Notes: generated from the sequence alone by a model not told the origin. A stretch of DNA of 64,000 nt from PoT sp049331405 (GCF_049331405.1 NZ_CP186276.1:1-64000); one strand, 5' to 3'. Shown: positions 16,189 through 26,502, counted from the first letter of the stretch. Numbers and translations: made by a program.

Positions 16189-17810
16189 AGGCCTTCGCCG
16201 ACCTCTACGCCGCGCTCGACGAGACGAACCGGACCACCGATAAGGTCGCGGCGATGGCCCGCTTCTTCAAGGCCGCCCCGCCGGCCGACGCCGCCTGGGC
16301 CGTCTACTTCCTCAGCGGGCGCAAGCCCAGGCAGGCGGTGCCGTCGAAGCGGCTCCGGCTCTGGGCCCGCGAGCTCGCCGGGCTGCCCGAGTGGCTCTTC
16401 GACGAGAGCTACCACCACGTCGGAGACGTGGCCGAGACCATCGCCCTGCTCCTCCCGCCGGCCGAGGCCGCGTCGGATCGGCCGCTCGCCGACTGGGTCG
16501 AGAACCACTTGCTCCCGCTCCGGACCCTCGACGAGGAGCGTCAGAAGGCCGACGTCCTCGCGGCCTGGCTGGCCCTCGACGCCCGGCAGCGGTTCGTCTG
16601 GAACAAGCTCATCACGGGCGAGCTGCGCGTGGGCGTCTCGCAGCTCCTCGTCGTCAGGGCGCTGGCGGAGGTCTCCGGTTTGCCGACCGATACGCTCTCG
16701 CATCGGTTGATGGGGACCTGGGAGCCCACCCCCCACTTCTACGCCGCGCTCGTCGCCCCCGACGACGGCGAGGCCGACATCAGCCGCCCCTACCCCTTCT
16801 TCCTCGCGCATCCGTTGGAGGGAGAACCCCACGCGCTCGGCCCCGCGGACGACTGGCAGGCCGAGTGGAAGTGGGACGGGATCCGCTCGCAGATCGTCCG
16901 CCGAGGGGGCCGCTCGTTCGTCTGGTCGAGGGGCGAGGAGCTCGTCACCGAACGATACCCGGAGCTCGAGGCCCTCGCCGACGCCCTGCCCGACGGCACG
17001 GTGCTCGACGGCGAGATCCTCCCCTGGAAGGACGGCCAGGTCCTCCCCTTCGCCTCGCTCCAGAAGCGGATCGGCCGCAAGACGGTCGGCAAGAAGCTCC
17101 TGGAGGAGATCCCGGTCGTGATGATGGCCTATGACATCGTCGAGGACGCGGGCGTCGATCTTCGCGATCGCCCTTTGTCCGAGCGTCGCGCGAGGCTCGA
17201 GACGCTCGCCGAGGAGGTCGCGGGGCCCGGCCTGTGCCTCTCCCCCCGGCTCGCGTTCGACTCCTGGGATTCCCTGGCGACCTCGCGGAGGACGAGCCGG
17301 GCGATGGGCGTCGAGGGGGTCATGCTCAAGCGTCGGGCCGCGCCTTATCGGGTCGGTCGGGTCCGCGGCGACTGGTGGAAGTGGAAGGTCGAGCCCTTCG
17401 CGGTCGACGCCGTCCTCATCTCGGCCCAGCCCGGCCACGGCAAGCGCGGGGGGCTCTACACCGACTACACCTTCGGCGTCTGGGACGACGGCAAGCTCGT
17501 CCCCTTCGCCAAGGCCTACGGCGGCCTGACCGACGCGGAGATCCGCAAGGTCGACGCCTACGTGCGGGCGAACACGCTCGAGAAGTTCGGGCCCGTGCGC
17601 TCGGTGAAGCCCGAGCTCGTCTTCGAGATCGGCTTCGAAGGGATCCAGGCATCGCCGCGGCACAAATCCGGCGTCGCGGTCCGCTTCCCGAGGATGCTCC
17701 GCTGGCGCACCGACAAGCCCCCCGAGGAGGCCGACACGCTCGATCGCGTGAAGGCCCTTTTGAATGTCTCCGGCGAGACCGAATCGGACGAAGGCGAGGA
17801 GTCGGAGTAA
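16185..17810 (+). CDS. ATP-dependent DNA ligase
   Basis: 541 residues. An N-terminal helical DNA-binding domain (about 1-200) precedes the adenylation domain. The nucleotidyl-accepting Lys229 lies in the K-x-D-G-x-R motif EWKWDGIR. Later nucleotidyltransferase motifs include LDGEILPW, GVMLKRR and WWKWK, followed by an OB domain and an acidic tail (SGETESDEGEESE). It would seal nicks using ATP, in the bacterial repair set that pairs this ligase with an exonuclease. GTG 16185 overlaps the exonuclease stop, so translation is coupled and the upstream frameshift may reduce its expression. No Ku gene is nearby. Confidence 0.93.
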   Translation: MKAFADLYAALDETNRTTDKVAAMARFFKAAPPADAAWAVYFLSGRKPRQAVPSKRLRLWARELAGLPEWLFDESYHHVGDVAETIALLLPPAEAASDRPLADWVENHLLPLRTLDEERQKADVLAAWLALDARQRFVWNKLITGELRVGVSQLLVVRALAEVSGLPTDTLSHRLMGTWEPTPHFYAALVAPDDGEADISRPYPFFLAHPLEGEPHALGPADDWQAEWKWDGIRSQIVRRGGRSFVWSRGEELVTERYPELEALADALPDGTVLDGEILPWKDGQVLPFASLQKRIGRKTVGKKLLEEIPVVMMAYDIVEDAGVDLRDRPLSERRARLETLAEEVAGPGLCLSPRLAFDSWDSLATSRRTSRAMGVEGVMLKRRAAPYRVGRVRGDWWKWKVEPFAVDAVLISAQPGHGKRGGLYTDYTFGVWDDGKLVPFAKAYGGLTDAEIRKVDAYVRANTLEKFGPVRSVKPELVFEIGFEGIQASPRHKSGVAVRFPRMLRWRTDKPPEEADTLDRVKALLNVSGETESDEGEESE

Positions 17811-17853
17811 GCCCCCATCGCCGGCGATTCCAGATCAGGCCGAGCGCCCTTCA

Positions 17854-17869
17854 GGGCATGGGCTTGGCC
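17854..17869 (+). promoter_or_regulatory. Sigma-54-type promoter candidate C
   Basis: GGGCATGGGCTTGGCC matches candidates A and B over GGCATGGGCTT and keeps GG-N10-GC. It lies about 150 nt upstream of the gene at 18021. Confidence 0.4.
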
Positions 17870-18020
17870 GATCGCCTCGCCCGCCTCCGGGCGCGGGGGC
17901 ATCGCGACACGACCGAGTTTGGCATCCAAATTGCCTTACATATCTGGCAACTGAGGATTGGCCACCAAGTCCTTCGACGTCTTCAATTCGATCTGAAAAC
18001 CCAGCAGCAGGAGTTCGACC

Positions 18021-18455
18021 ATGGCGATGATGACCCAGCCGTCATTCGGGCCGCGGACCGCGGTGATGTATGTTACGACAGGCGCCCTCCTCGTCGTCTG
18101 GACGGGCGTGTGGTACGCCTCGAACCATAACAGCGCGAGCCCGCAGATGACCTCCTTCTGGATTCCCGGCCTCTTCTTCTCGGGCCTGGCGATCCTGGCG
18201 ATCGGCATGTTCCTCGGCCCGCTCGGCAGGGCCGCGCGCAAGGCGGAGCTCCCCCCCGCCGAGGCCACGAATGCCGAGGCCCGGATCCAGCAGACCGCCG
18301 CCGCGAGGACGGCCCCCGTCGCGATCACCCCGAGCCCCGGCACCGCGGTCCCCGGCAATGGCACCAACGTGAAGCCCGCGCCCGCCGTCGCCCCGGCGCC
18401 CGCCGTCGCCGCCGCCCCTGCCGCCCCCGTCGCGACGGCCGCTTCCCGTGCCTGA
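18021..18455 (+). CDS. Small two-helix membrane protein with Ala/Pro-rich tail
   Basis: 144 residues, no recognised family. Two likely membrane helices (VMYVTTGALLVVWTGVWYA and SFWIPGLFFSGLAILAIGMF) are followed by an Ala/Pro/Val tail of about 60 residues. AGGAG lies 7 nt before ATG 18021. A strong hairpin follows at 18561. Function unknown. Confidence 0.75.
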   Translation: MAMMTQPSFGPRTAVMYVTTGALLVVWTGVWYASNHNSASPQMTSFWIPGLFFSGLAILAIGMFLGPLGRAARKAELPPAEATNAEARIQQTAAARTAPVAITPSPGTAVPGNGTNVKPAPAVAPAPAVAAAPAAPVATAASRA

Positions 18456-18560
18456 GCGATCGCAAGCCTCGGCCCGTCGAAGTTATTTTCTCATCCTGAC
18501 AGACACCCTCGGCGGGCCGACATTTCCAAGCGTGCAGAATTCATCATCTAAATGAAAGTG

Positions 18561-18586
18561 GGCGGCCCCTGGCCGCCCGCTTTGTT
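18561..18586 (+). terminator. Rho-independent-like terminator
   Basis: GGGCGGCC-CCT-GGCCGCCC is an 8-bp GC-only stem followed by GCTTTGTTT. It lies about 105 nt after the stop of the small membrane protein. Confidence 0.7.
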
Positions 18587-18990
18587 TCATCGCCAGCCAG
18601 AATCCGCCACCCTTCGATCCGACCACCGAAGCCACAAGAGCTTGGCGAGAGCGTCGGGGGTGTACCACGCGACCCCCCAGGCCGGGGTTCTCTCAAAGGG
18701 GTCGCGTCCCGACGCGAGTTCGGCCCCGACGTTCGCCCCGATCAGACCGGTGGCCGTCCGAAATTGACACCGCCGACGTGCGAGGGCATGCCTGATCCCG
18801 TTGACCAATTCTCCGTTTCCGGGTGGCCGCGGTTGGAACAACCGGGGTCGCGCAGCGACGAGAGGTCCTTCGCCTTGCGTCCCGGCCGATCCGAGGAGCC
18901 TGGATTCGGCGAGAGACCGTCCACAACGCTCGGCCGACCCACCATGACCGGTTCTCCCCGCCCCGAACGGAACCTGCCTGGACATCATCG

Positions 18991-19016
18991 CGGGCGGGAC
19001 CAATTGGTCCCGCCCG
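18991..19016. repeat. 26-bp perfect palindrome centred on AATT
   Basis: The half is CGGGCGGGACCAA and the other half is its complement. There is no T-run on either side, so it is not an obvious terminator. Only one copy was seen, and it is unrelated to the palindrome of the first 6 kb. Confidence 0.7.
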
Positions 19017-19078
19017 GACAAGGGGAAGCGGCCGGCGGAATCAGGAAGAGACTCAGGCCGTTCGGTCCGCAAATGCCG

Positions 19079-19117
19079 GGAGGGAATGGCCGCCCGATGG
19101 GCAAGGCCATTCCCTCC
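19079..19117. terminator. Strong hairpin downstream of the DksA-like gene
   Basis: GGAGGGAATGGCC pairs perfectly with GGCCATTCCCTCC, and the loop itself holds GCCC-GAT-GGGC. It starts about 40 nt after the stop of the minus-strand gene at 19158. No long T-run follows on either strand. Confidence 0.5.
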
Positions 19118-19157
19118 GATGTTATTGGTAATGGGATGTTGGCGTGACAAGGCTACG

Positions 19158-19934
19158 TCACTGGCCCACGGGGCTCTCGCCAAGGCGGGGGCGGGGCGAG
19201 ATGCCGCGGCCGGTCTTGCCCCCCTTGGCCCGGCGGTCGGCCACGCTGCCGCCGACGGATCCGCCGGACTGGCCGGAGTAGGTCGAGGTCTCCTCGTCGT
19301 CGCCCTCCAGGGCCTGGTCGAAGTTGCCGCTGCCCATGGCCTCTTCCAGGTCGCCGTCGTCGGGGTCGCCGTCGCCGATGTTGGTGCCGGCCAGGCCCCC
19401 GATCGCGGTGCCGCCCCCCGCGGTGCCGGCCGCGTGGATGTCCTCGCGGCTGCGTTTGCGATTCCGGCTCCGATCAGTTCCGCGACGCTCGTCGGTGAAT
19501 GGCTGGTCGAAGTCGCTGAGGCCCTGCCCCGGCCGGCCGTCGTTCAGGTTGGCGCGTTCGCCGTCCCCGACCTTGGCCGAGCAGGCGGTGCAATAACGAG
19601 TATAGGGGAGCACCTCGAGCCGCTCTTCCAGGATGTCCTGGCCGCAGTGCTCGCAGACCCCAAATTCGCCGCCGTCGATGCGCCCGAGGGCGTCCACGAC
19701 CTCGCGGCGGATGTAGCCTTCGTTCTCGAGGAGCGTGGCGTTGAGTTCCTGCATGTATTGCTCGGTGCCGAGGTCGGCCAGGTGCATCGGGGCACCCGAG
19801 AGGTTGCCCCCCGCCTCGCCGCCGAGCCCCGTGCGGGCCTGGTCCTCGAGGCTCTGCAAGTCCTCCCTCACCCGCCCGTCGAGACTTTCCAAGATCCTGC
19901 GGAACTGGTTGATCCGCCTGGTCGTCATCGCCAT
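19158..19934 (-). CDS. TraR/DksA-family zinc-finger protein with long tail
   Basis: 258 residues from ATG 19934. The first 120 residues fit the DksA/TraR fold: a coiled N-terminal arm (INQFRRILESLDGRVREDLQ), then the C4 zinc finger CEHCGQDI through RYCTAC. DksA-type proteins bind in the RNA polymerase secondary channel and modulate promoters with ppGpp. The remaining 130 residues are a Gly/Asp/Ser-rich tail (GGGTAIGGLAGTNIGDGDPD) not found in classical DksA, with a basic patch DRSRNRKRSRED. The tail function is unknown. Confidence 0.8.
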   Translation of the reverse strand: MAMTTRRINQFRRILESLDGRVREDLQSLEDQARTGLGGEAGGNLSGAPMHLADLGTEQYMQELNATLLENEGYIRREVVDALGRIDGGEFGVCEHCGQDILEERLEVLPYTRYCTACSAKVGDGERANLNDGRPGQGLSDFDQPFTDERRGTDRSRNRKRSREDIHAAGTAGGGTAIGGLAGTNIGDGDPDDGDLEEAMGSGNFDQALEGDDEETSTYSGQSGGSVGGSVADRRAKGGKTGRGISPRPRLGESPVGQ

Positions 19935-19990
19935 GTTCGCCTCGCTCTCCTGGGATGGGCGTCGATCGACGCCTACGCCATCCAGGCCCT

Positions 19991-20006
19991 TGCACAAGGC
20001 ATGCCG
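19991..20006 (-). promoter_or_regulatory. Sigma-54-type promoter candidate D
   Basis: Read on the minus strand, CGGCATGCCTTGTGCA keeps GGCATG and GG-N10-GC. It lies 58 nt upstream of the DksA-like start. It is weaker than candidates A and B. Confidence 0.4.
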
Positions 20007-20128
20007 CCGAGCCCCAGACGACCGCGCAACGAACCGCTCAAAGCCTGCGCAAAACACGGGCCTCGACTCTCGGGGAGATGACACGCATTTCTCCCCGGAA
20101 TCGCCAGGCCTCTGGATACGTTGAACCG

Positions 20129-21397
20129 TTACTCGCGGGATTCGACCGCGGCCTTGTACTTGCCCTTCCGGACCAGGTCGGCGAAGTCCGACGTATTCAG
20201 CAGTTCGCGGAGGGCCTTCGTCTTATCTGTCGCTTGCTCATAGTAAGATCTGCAGATCTCCGAACCTAACGTGTAGCCGAGGTCGACGGGGCGTCCCCCG
20301 ACGCTCGGGCTATACATCCATTTCTTGAGGTCGGACCCGTTCCGCTCCTTGCGGAAGTCCTCGAGCACTTCGGCCTCGTGCTCCTTCAGATAGCGGTGGC
20401 GAGCCCCCTCCGCGGGCCTGCCGGTGACGAGGTCGGTGAGGAAGTCGCAGGCCCCTTCCTCGATCACGGCGCGGAGGACGACGGGTCCCAGCGGGTCGCG
20501 GTAATTCTGCTGGAAATGCATCAACTCGTGAGTCATCGTCCCCGGGATGGAGCGGGTGTCCGAGATCGACTTCCTGGCCGCGTCGTCCAACTCGTCGGCG
20601 GGCATCCCCTCGCCCTTGCCGTGCTTGTCGAGCCCGATGAAGACGCCGAGGTCCGTCACCGAGCCCGCCGAGTTCAGCGTGCCGATCACGAGGTAGCCGT
20701 GGGGGAAGATCGCCTCGGGATAAAGCCCCTTAAGCCTCTTCATATTCGCAACCACTTGATCTCGGATCGGCTCCAGTTGCTCGGGCCGGAAGCGGTTCCG
20801 CAGGTATTGATAATAGCGGGGGTATTTCTTGATGGCCGTCGCGACGATCTCGTCGACGCTGTAGTAGCGGTTCGCGTAGTAGTCGCGCAGGGCGGGCGAA
20901 CCTTCCAGGATCATCCTCGAGAAGAATTCTCGGGCCCTGGCCGGCTCGGCGAGGGCGAGGTCGAAGGCCTTCCAGAAGGCCTCGGCGTCGTCCGTATGGA
21001 CCGCGAAGCCATCGACGTCGCCGAGTTGTTTTCGCAGGGCCTCGAGCTTCGCCTCGACGCCCGGCCAGGCCGGGTCGGACTTCAGGCGGCCGAGGCTCGG
21101 GTACTTCGTGACGACGTTGGGGTTGCGGATCCCGTACTCGATCGCATGCTCCAGCGCCTGGATCGCCCGCGCGGGCCTGCCCGCGTCGGCCCAGGCGATG
21201 GCCTCGTAGACCGCGACCAGCGGCGAGCGTAGATCCTTGTTGTTGTCCGCGAAGAGTTGCCCCAGCTCGGCGAATTTCTTGGCCTCGGTCAGGCGATCGA
21301 TCTCCGGGAAGACCTTCTGGAAGTCGGGCAGCCGGGCGGGCGCCTCGGGCCCGGCCTGAAGGACCAGGAGACTCGCCAACAGGACGCTCGCGACCAC
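20129..21397 (-). CDS. Secreted zinc-metalloprotease-like protein (DUF2268 type)
   Basis: 422 residues. A short signal peptide (MVASVLLASLLVLQAGPEAPA) precedes a tetratricopeptide-like helical region (about 25-120). The gluzincin core follows: HELMH in PGTMTHELMHFQQ near residue 285, and EEGACDFLTDLVTG 25-30 residues later, which supplies the third zinc ligand and matches predicted Zn-dependent proteases of the DUF2268 type. It would act outside the cytoplasmic membrane. Its substrate is unknown. It is a single-gene unit. Confidence 0.75.
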   Translation of the reverse strand: MVASVLLASLLVLQAGPEAPARLPDFQKVFPEIDRLTEAKKFAELGQLFADNNKDLRSPLVAVYEAIAWADAGRPARAIQALEHAIEYGIRNPNVVTKYPSLGRLKSDPAWPGVEAKLEALRKQLGDVDGFAVHTDDAEAFWKAFDLALAEPARAREFFSRMILEGSPALRDYYANRYYSVDEIVATAIKKYPRYYQYLRNRFRPEQLEPIRDQVVANMKRLKGLYPEAIFPHGYLVIGTLNSAGSVTDLGVFIGLDKHGKGEGMPADELDDAARKSISDTRSIPGTMTHELMHFQQNYRDPLGPVVLRAVIEEGACDFLTDLVTGRPAEGARHRYLKEHEAEVLEDFRKERNGSDLKKWMYSPSVGGRPVDLGYTLGSEICRSYYEQATDKTKALRELLNTSDFADLVRKGKYKAAVESRE

Positions 21398-21526
21398 GAT
21401 TCACCTCGCATGCTGATGTCTGTGGCATTCCCCATCGAATGGCGGGTCCGCCCCGCCCCCCGAGGGTGCGCCGATACCTTACTCGAAACGCCCTCGGATC
21501 GCAGGGCCCGCCTCATCCCCGGCTCC

Positions 21527-21542
21527 GGGAATCGGAATTGCT
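21527..21542 (+). promoter_or_regulatory. Weak sigma-54-type promoter candidate E
   Basis: GGGAATCGGAATTGCT keeps GG-N10-GC and the TTGCT -12 element but lacks GGCA. It lies 42 nt upstream of the gene at 21583. Confidence 0.3.
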
Positions 21543-21582
21543 CCTCTCATTCCGGAAAAGGCCCGGGCGAGCGGAGTCAACC

Positions 21583-22020
21583 ATGGCGAAGAAGAACTCG
21601 GACGACGTCTCCATCGGCAAGTTCGACATCCTGGCGACCTACACCTACGCGAAGGCCTTGCTCGACGGCCTGGACGACGAGGAGGCCCGCGTGCGCGGGA
21701 TGGTCGCGGCCATCATGGGGGCCAGGGCGAAGCTCGGCCGGCCGGGGAGCACCGCGAAGGATTATCGCGACGACAAGTCGGCCGCCGAGAGGAAGAAGAA
21801 GTCGAAGATCACCGCCGAGTCGTTCGACAGGCAGGTCTCCGGCAAGATGGGCCCCTACTTCGGCGAGACGTTCCTGCCCGCGCTCAAGGGCCTGGTCGAG
21901 GCGGGGCTGTCCTACGACGACGTCAAGCGCCTGGTGAAGATCCCCAAGCTCTGGGGGGCGAAGATCGGCGGCCGGGTGTTCGAGGAGCGGGCGGTTCCGC
22001 CCCGGCGGGGTCCACGTTAG
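21583..22020 (+). CDS. Hypothetical cytoplasmic protein, 145 residues
   Basis: No family recognised. The sequence is lysine-rich and mostly helical (FDILATYTYAKALLDGLDDEEARVRGMVAAI, split by a loop), with a basic central stretch SAAERKKKSKIT and a C-terminal VKIPKLWGAKIGGRVFEERA. ATG 21583 has GGAG 6 nt upstream. It lies 84 nt before the secreted endonuclease-family gene on the same strand, so the two may be co-transcribed. Confidence 0.7.
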   Translation: MAKKNSDDVSIGKFDILATYTYAKALLDGLDDEEARVRGMVAAIMGARAKLGRPGSTAKDYRDDKSAAERKKKSKITAESFDRQVSGKMGPYFGETFLPALKGLVEAGLSYDDVKRLVKIPKLWGAKIGGRVFEERAVPPRRGPR

Positions 22021-22104
22021 AATCGATCGCCCCGGTGTGTTCGGAGTCCCGCCCTCGCACCGGCCGACGGATCGCGGCAGACATCGTCAGCTATGGAATC
22101 AATT

Positions 22105-23115
22105 ATGAAATCACTCGCCCATCGCCGGCCCTCCGGCTCGTTCGCGGCCCTCGCCCTGCTGGGCGGCCTGGCCCTGGTTGGCTCGCTCGGCCGCCCGGCG
22201 GGCGCGCAGGAGGCTCCGTCGACCATCCGCGTCCTGAGCTTCAACCTCTGGCACGGCGGGGACGCGGGCAAGCAGCCCCTCGAGCGCACGATCGACGTCA
22301 TCCTGCAATCGCACGCCGATATCGTCGGCCTCCAGGAGACGGGCGGGATCGCGCCCAAGGACCAGCCCCGGCCCGACCGCGCGGCCGAGATCGCCAGGCG
22401 GCTGGGCTGGCACCACTTCGACCAGGGGGGGCGGACGGCGATCATCAGCCGGTTCGAGATCGTCGCCCCCACGCCCAAGAAGTGGGGCGTCAAGCTGGCC
22501 CTCCCCTCGGGCCGGCAGCTCTACGCGTTCAACGTCCACCTGGCGCACAGCCCCTATCAGCCGTATCAACTCCTGGACATCCCCTACGGCGATGCCCCCT
22601 TCATCAAGACCGAGGCCGAGGCGGTCAAGTCGGCCCGTGACTCGCGCGGGAGCCAGGTCGCGGAGATGCTGGCCGAGGTGAAGGCGGTCGCCAAGGAGGG
22701 GCTCCCCTTCGTCCTCACCGGCGACTTCAACGAGCCCTCCCACCGAGACTGGACCGAGGCCACCGCCAAGGCCAAGCTCTGCCCGATCGAGGTGGAATGG
22801 CCCTCCACCAAATCCGTCGAGGACGCCGGCTTCGTCGACTCTTACCGGGCCATTCACCCCGACCCGCTCAAGTCTCGCGGCCTGACCTGGACCCCGACGA
22901 CGAAGGCCGACGACCCCAAGGACCACCACGACCGCATCGACTTCGTCTTCGTCGGCCAGTTCGACGGCCCCAAGGTCGAGGTCAAGGCCGCCCGGATCCT
23001 CGGCGAGTCCCCCGACGCGGCCGACATCGTCGTCACTCCCTACCCCTCCGACCATCGCGCCATCGTCGCCGAACTCGAGCTCTCCCCCGGCAAGCCCGCC
23101 ACGCCCGAGAAGTGA
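22105..23115 (+). CDS. Secreted endonuclease/exonuclease/phosphatase-family protein
   Basis: 336 residues. The signal peptide (FAALALLGGLALVGSLG, ending near GAQEA) is followed by the DNase I-like fold: VLSFNLWHGG, VGLQETGG with the catalytic Glu, FVLTGDFNEPSH with Asp/Asn, and SDHRAIVAELEL with the catalytic Asp-His pair. The family hydrolyses phosphodiesters or phosphomonoesters (DNA, inositol phosphates, sphingomyelin) with Mg2+. The exact substrate cannot be assigned. An alternative start is ATG 22093. Confidence 0.85.
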   Translation: MKSLAHRRPSGSFAALALLGGLALVGSLGRPAGAQEAPSTIRVLSFNLWHGGDAGKQPLERTIDVILQSHADIVGLQETGGIAPKDQPRPDRAAEIARRLGWHHFDQGGRTAIISRFEIVAPTPKKWGVKLALPSGRQLYAFNVHLAHSPYQPYQLLDIPYGDAPFIKTEAEAVKSARDSRGSQVAEMLAEVKAVAKEGLPFVLTGDFNEPSHRDWTEATAKAKLCPIEVEWPSTKSVEDAGFVDSYRAIHPDPLKSRGLTWTPTTKADDPKDHHDRIDFVFVGQFDGPKVEVKAARILGESPDAADIVVTPYPSDHRAIVAELELSPGKPATPEK

Positions 23116-23151
23116 ACCGGGCGGCATTGAGCACATTTTCACTTCCCGACA

Positions 23152-23187
23152 TGACCGCCCTCGAATCTCTCATCACGAGGGCGGTCA
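23152..23187. terminator. Bidirectional hairpin between convergent genes
   Basis: TGACCGCCCTCG pairs perfectly with CGAGGGCGGTCA across a 12-nt loop. The right arm contains the stop codon of the minus-strand gene, and the left arm follows the plus-strand stop by 36 nt. Confidence 0.65.
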
Positions 23188-24516
23188 CGCCTCGGTCCAG
23201 ACCTTCTCCGGCTCGGGTTGGATGCGCGAAGACTCTACGTTCGGCCTAGTCTCGGCCACGAGCGGCGCGAGCAACCCGCCGAGAATGGCGGCGATCAGGG
23301 CGAGCAGGCAATGGCCGATGTCCTGATAGGTTTCGAGAAATCCGTCGTGATCCTCGCCGGTGGTCTGGCTGGTGATCTCCAGCAACCCGCCCTTCACCTC
23401 GTAGGTCATGGTGAGTTGTCGCAACGCGAGGTCCAAGCTCGTCCTGAGTGGTTCGTCTTCGAGATCGATCTCGATCGGGGATGACATCGTCTTCTCGGAC
23501 TCTTGAATCCCGACTGGATCGACATATATGGGTAATTTTCGGCCATCCGAGCAACGGACCGTGGCCCGGAGATAGGCCACGACCTCCGAGAGCGGCGTCG
23601 CGTTGGGGAATCGCATCGGGATCCTCTGATCGAGGGCCTCGAGGATCTTCTCGTTCTCGGCGTAGATGCTCCGGCGATCCCAGATGGATTGCCTCGAAAG
23701 CGGCGGCAACCATTCGCGGAGGTTGAAGACCAGCGCATCGCCGATGGTGCGGGATGGGCTCCGATCCCAGGCCGGGCAGCTGAAGATGATTTGCATGTAG
23801 GTCAGGCCGAACAAGGCCGCGCCCACCCAGGTCAGGCGCCGACGACCTCGCCCGAAGATAGCCCCGAGCGTCACCAGGCCGAGCAGGATCCAGGTCAGGA
23901 AGAAGATCGTGCCGCTCCAGAGCCCAGGCCTCGCCCTCGGCCCGGTCACCGCGATCGCCCCGATCAGGATGAACCCGAGGGCCAGGATCGTCGCAAGTCG
24001 TCGCCAATCGCCCGATCTCAAGCGGTGCAGGAATCGTGTGCTGACGACCTCCCCTCCGGGACTGGCCCCCGGCCGAGCGTAGATCGCACGCGCCGTGAAG
24101 GCTCCCAGGGTTGCGGCGAGGAGACCCCAGAGGCAATGCCCGATCTGCTCGAATGGGGCGACGGCTCGATTGTCTCCAAACCCGATAGTCCGCGGGATCC
24201 CCGTCGAGTCCGGGCCGCCGAGGCCCGTCCGGATCGTGTCGAGCAGGGTAATCGTCGGCAACTGATGCGGAGACTGATCCGCCAGTTTCAGATAAGTCCA
24301 CCCAAACGCCAGGAACCCGAGCCACCAGGCCCGATCCGCCCCCCGTCGGCAGATTGCCCCGACGACCGCCAGGGCGAGGAGGCCGCGGATCGTGAGTGTC
24401 AGGATGCCTGCCCACATCTGATTTTCGGCGCGCAAGGCGGCCAGGCCGAGCGACGCCACAAGCACTGTCGTCATCAGGCTGGCGATTGAGAAGCGAGGCG
24501 TCCGCATCGTGGCCAC
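23185..24516 (-). CDS. Polytopic membrane protein with secretin/TonB short N-terminal-like domain
   Basis: 443 residues with about eight hydrophobic helices in two blocks (residues 10-240) and one C-terminal helix (LLALIAAILGGLLAPLV). The soluble part at about 285-390 (ILEALDQRIPMRFPNATPL, LPIYVDPVG, RTSLDLALRQLTMTYEVKGG) matches the STN/DUF4974-like module. In many planctomycete proteins this module compares a small beta-sheet domain against secretin N-domains. Function unknown. It is convergent with the endonuclease-family gene and lies just after the DUF1501 gene start. Confidence 0.7.
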   Translation of the reverse strand: MATMRTPRFSIASLMTTVLVASLGLAALRAENQMWAGILTLTIRGLLALAVVGAICRRGADRAWWLGFLAFGWTYLKLADQSPHQLPTITLLDTIRTGLGGPDSTGIPRTIGFGDNRAVAPFEQIGHCLWGLLAATLGAFTARAIYARPGASPGGEVVSTRFLHRLRSGDWRRLATILALGFILIGAIAVTGPRARPGLWSGTIFFLTWILLGLVTLGAIFGRGRRRLTWVGAALFGLTYMQIIFSCPAWDRSPSRTIGDALVFNLREWLPPLSRQSIWDRRSIYAENEKILEALDQRIPMRFPNATPLSEVVAYLRATVRCSDGRKLPIYVDPVGIQESEKTMSSPIEIDLEDEPLRTSLDLALRQLTMTYEVKGGLLEITSQTTGEDHDGFLETYQDIGHCLLALIAAILGGLLAPLVAETRPNVESSRIQPEPEKVWTEA

Positions 24517-24535
24517 TCCCTGACGTGATAGAGAA

Positions 24536-25993
<1,458 letters not shown>

Positions 25994-26435
25994 GCGGGGG
26001 CCTCGATACGAGCGTGGCTTTCAGGCGGGGGACGTCGGCCCATCGACCCGAAGGCGGGGCCGTCGGAGAGTTGCCGATGGCCATCCAAGGTTGTCGCACC
26101 CCGGCCCGCAAGTCAACGTCAGGCCGGGGGCGGCGACGAATCGGATTCGGGCGATGGCCTGTCCAGCTCGCGCAGGGCCTGGAGGATCCAACCGACCGAC
26201 ACGCCCGTCACGGACTGGCAGGCTGCGTTGTATCCGTCGTGGATCCCGGGCAATGGCCCCCTGCGTCTACCCCCGTCACAAACGTCGCCATTCGCGGCCA
26301 GGGCTTCGGGATGACCGTGAGAATGAGCTTCGGCCGCCAGGCGTCAGGTTCAGATGCCGGGAGCCGGGCGCGAAACCCGCAGCGCGGGATGCTCGGCGTT
26401 CGTGCGTCCTCAAATCCCGTCGAGGCCGCAATGAT
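25994..26435. other. Intergenic stretch between the DUF1501 and DUF1559 genes
   Basis: About 440 bases with no family-like open frame on either strand. Nothing recognisable was seen apart from the terminator hairpin that begins at 26436. Confidence 0.5.
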
Positions 26436-26473
26436 GCAGGGGCGAGGGGCGGCATCACGCCCCTCGCCCCTGC
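26436..26473 (-). terminator. 16-bp perfect stem terminator hairpin
   Basis: GCAGGGGCGAGGGGCG pairs perfectly with CGCCCCTCGCCCCTGC over a 6-nt loop. It lies 30 nt after the stop of the minus-strand DUF1559 gene. No T-run follows. Confidence 0.65.
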
Positions 26474-26502
26474 TGTTGGGATGATGACGACCTGAAAACC
26501 CA

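Larger units (their letters stand above)
18456..19157. other. Long stretch without a convincing gene
   Basis: About 700 bases between the membrane protein and the DksA-like gene. Several overlapping open frames exist on both strands, but none has family-like sequence. One minus frame ends with VAWYTPDALAKLLWLRW, which could be a gene relic. The stretch contains three hairpins or palindromes, listed separately. Confidence 0.5.

Noticed and set aside
18587..19183. Minus-strand open frame of 198 codons
   Set aside because: Low similarity to anything recognisable and two hairpins inside it. The C-terminal part may be a relic, but a gene cannot be supported.
22060..22080. Further GG-N10-GC match upstream of the endonuclease-family gene
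   Set aside because: It lacks GGCA and TTGC, and such spacing matches are frequent by chance here.
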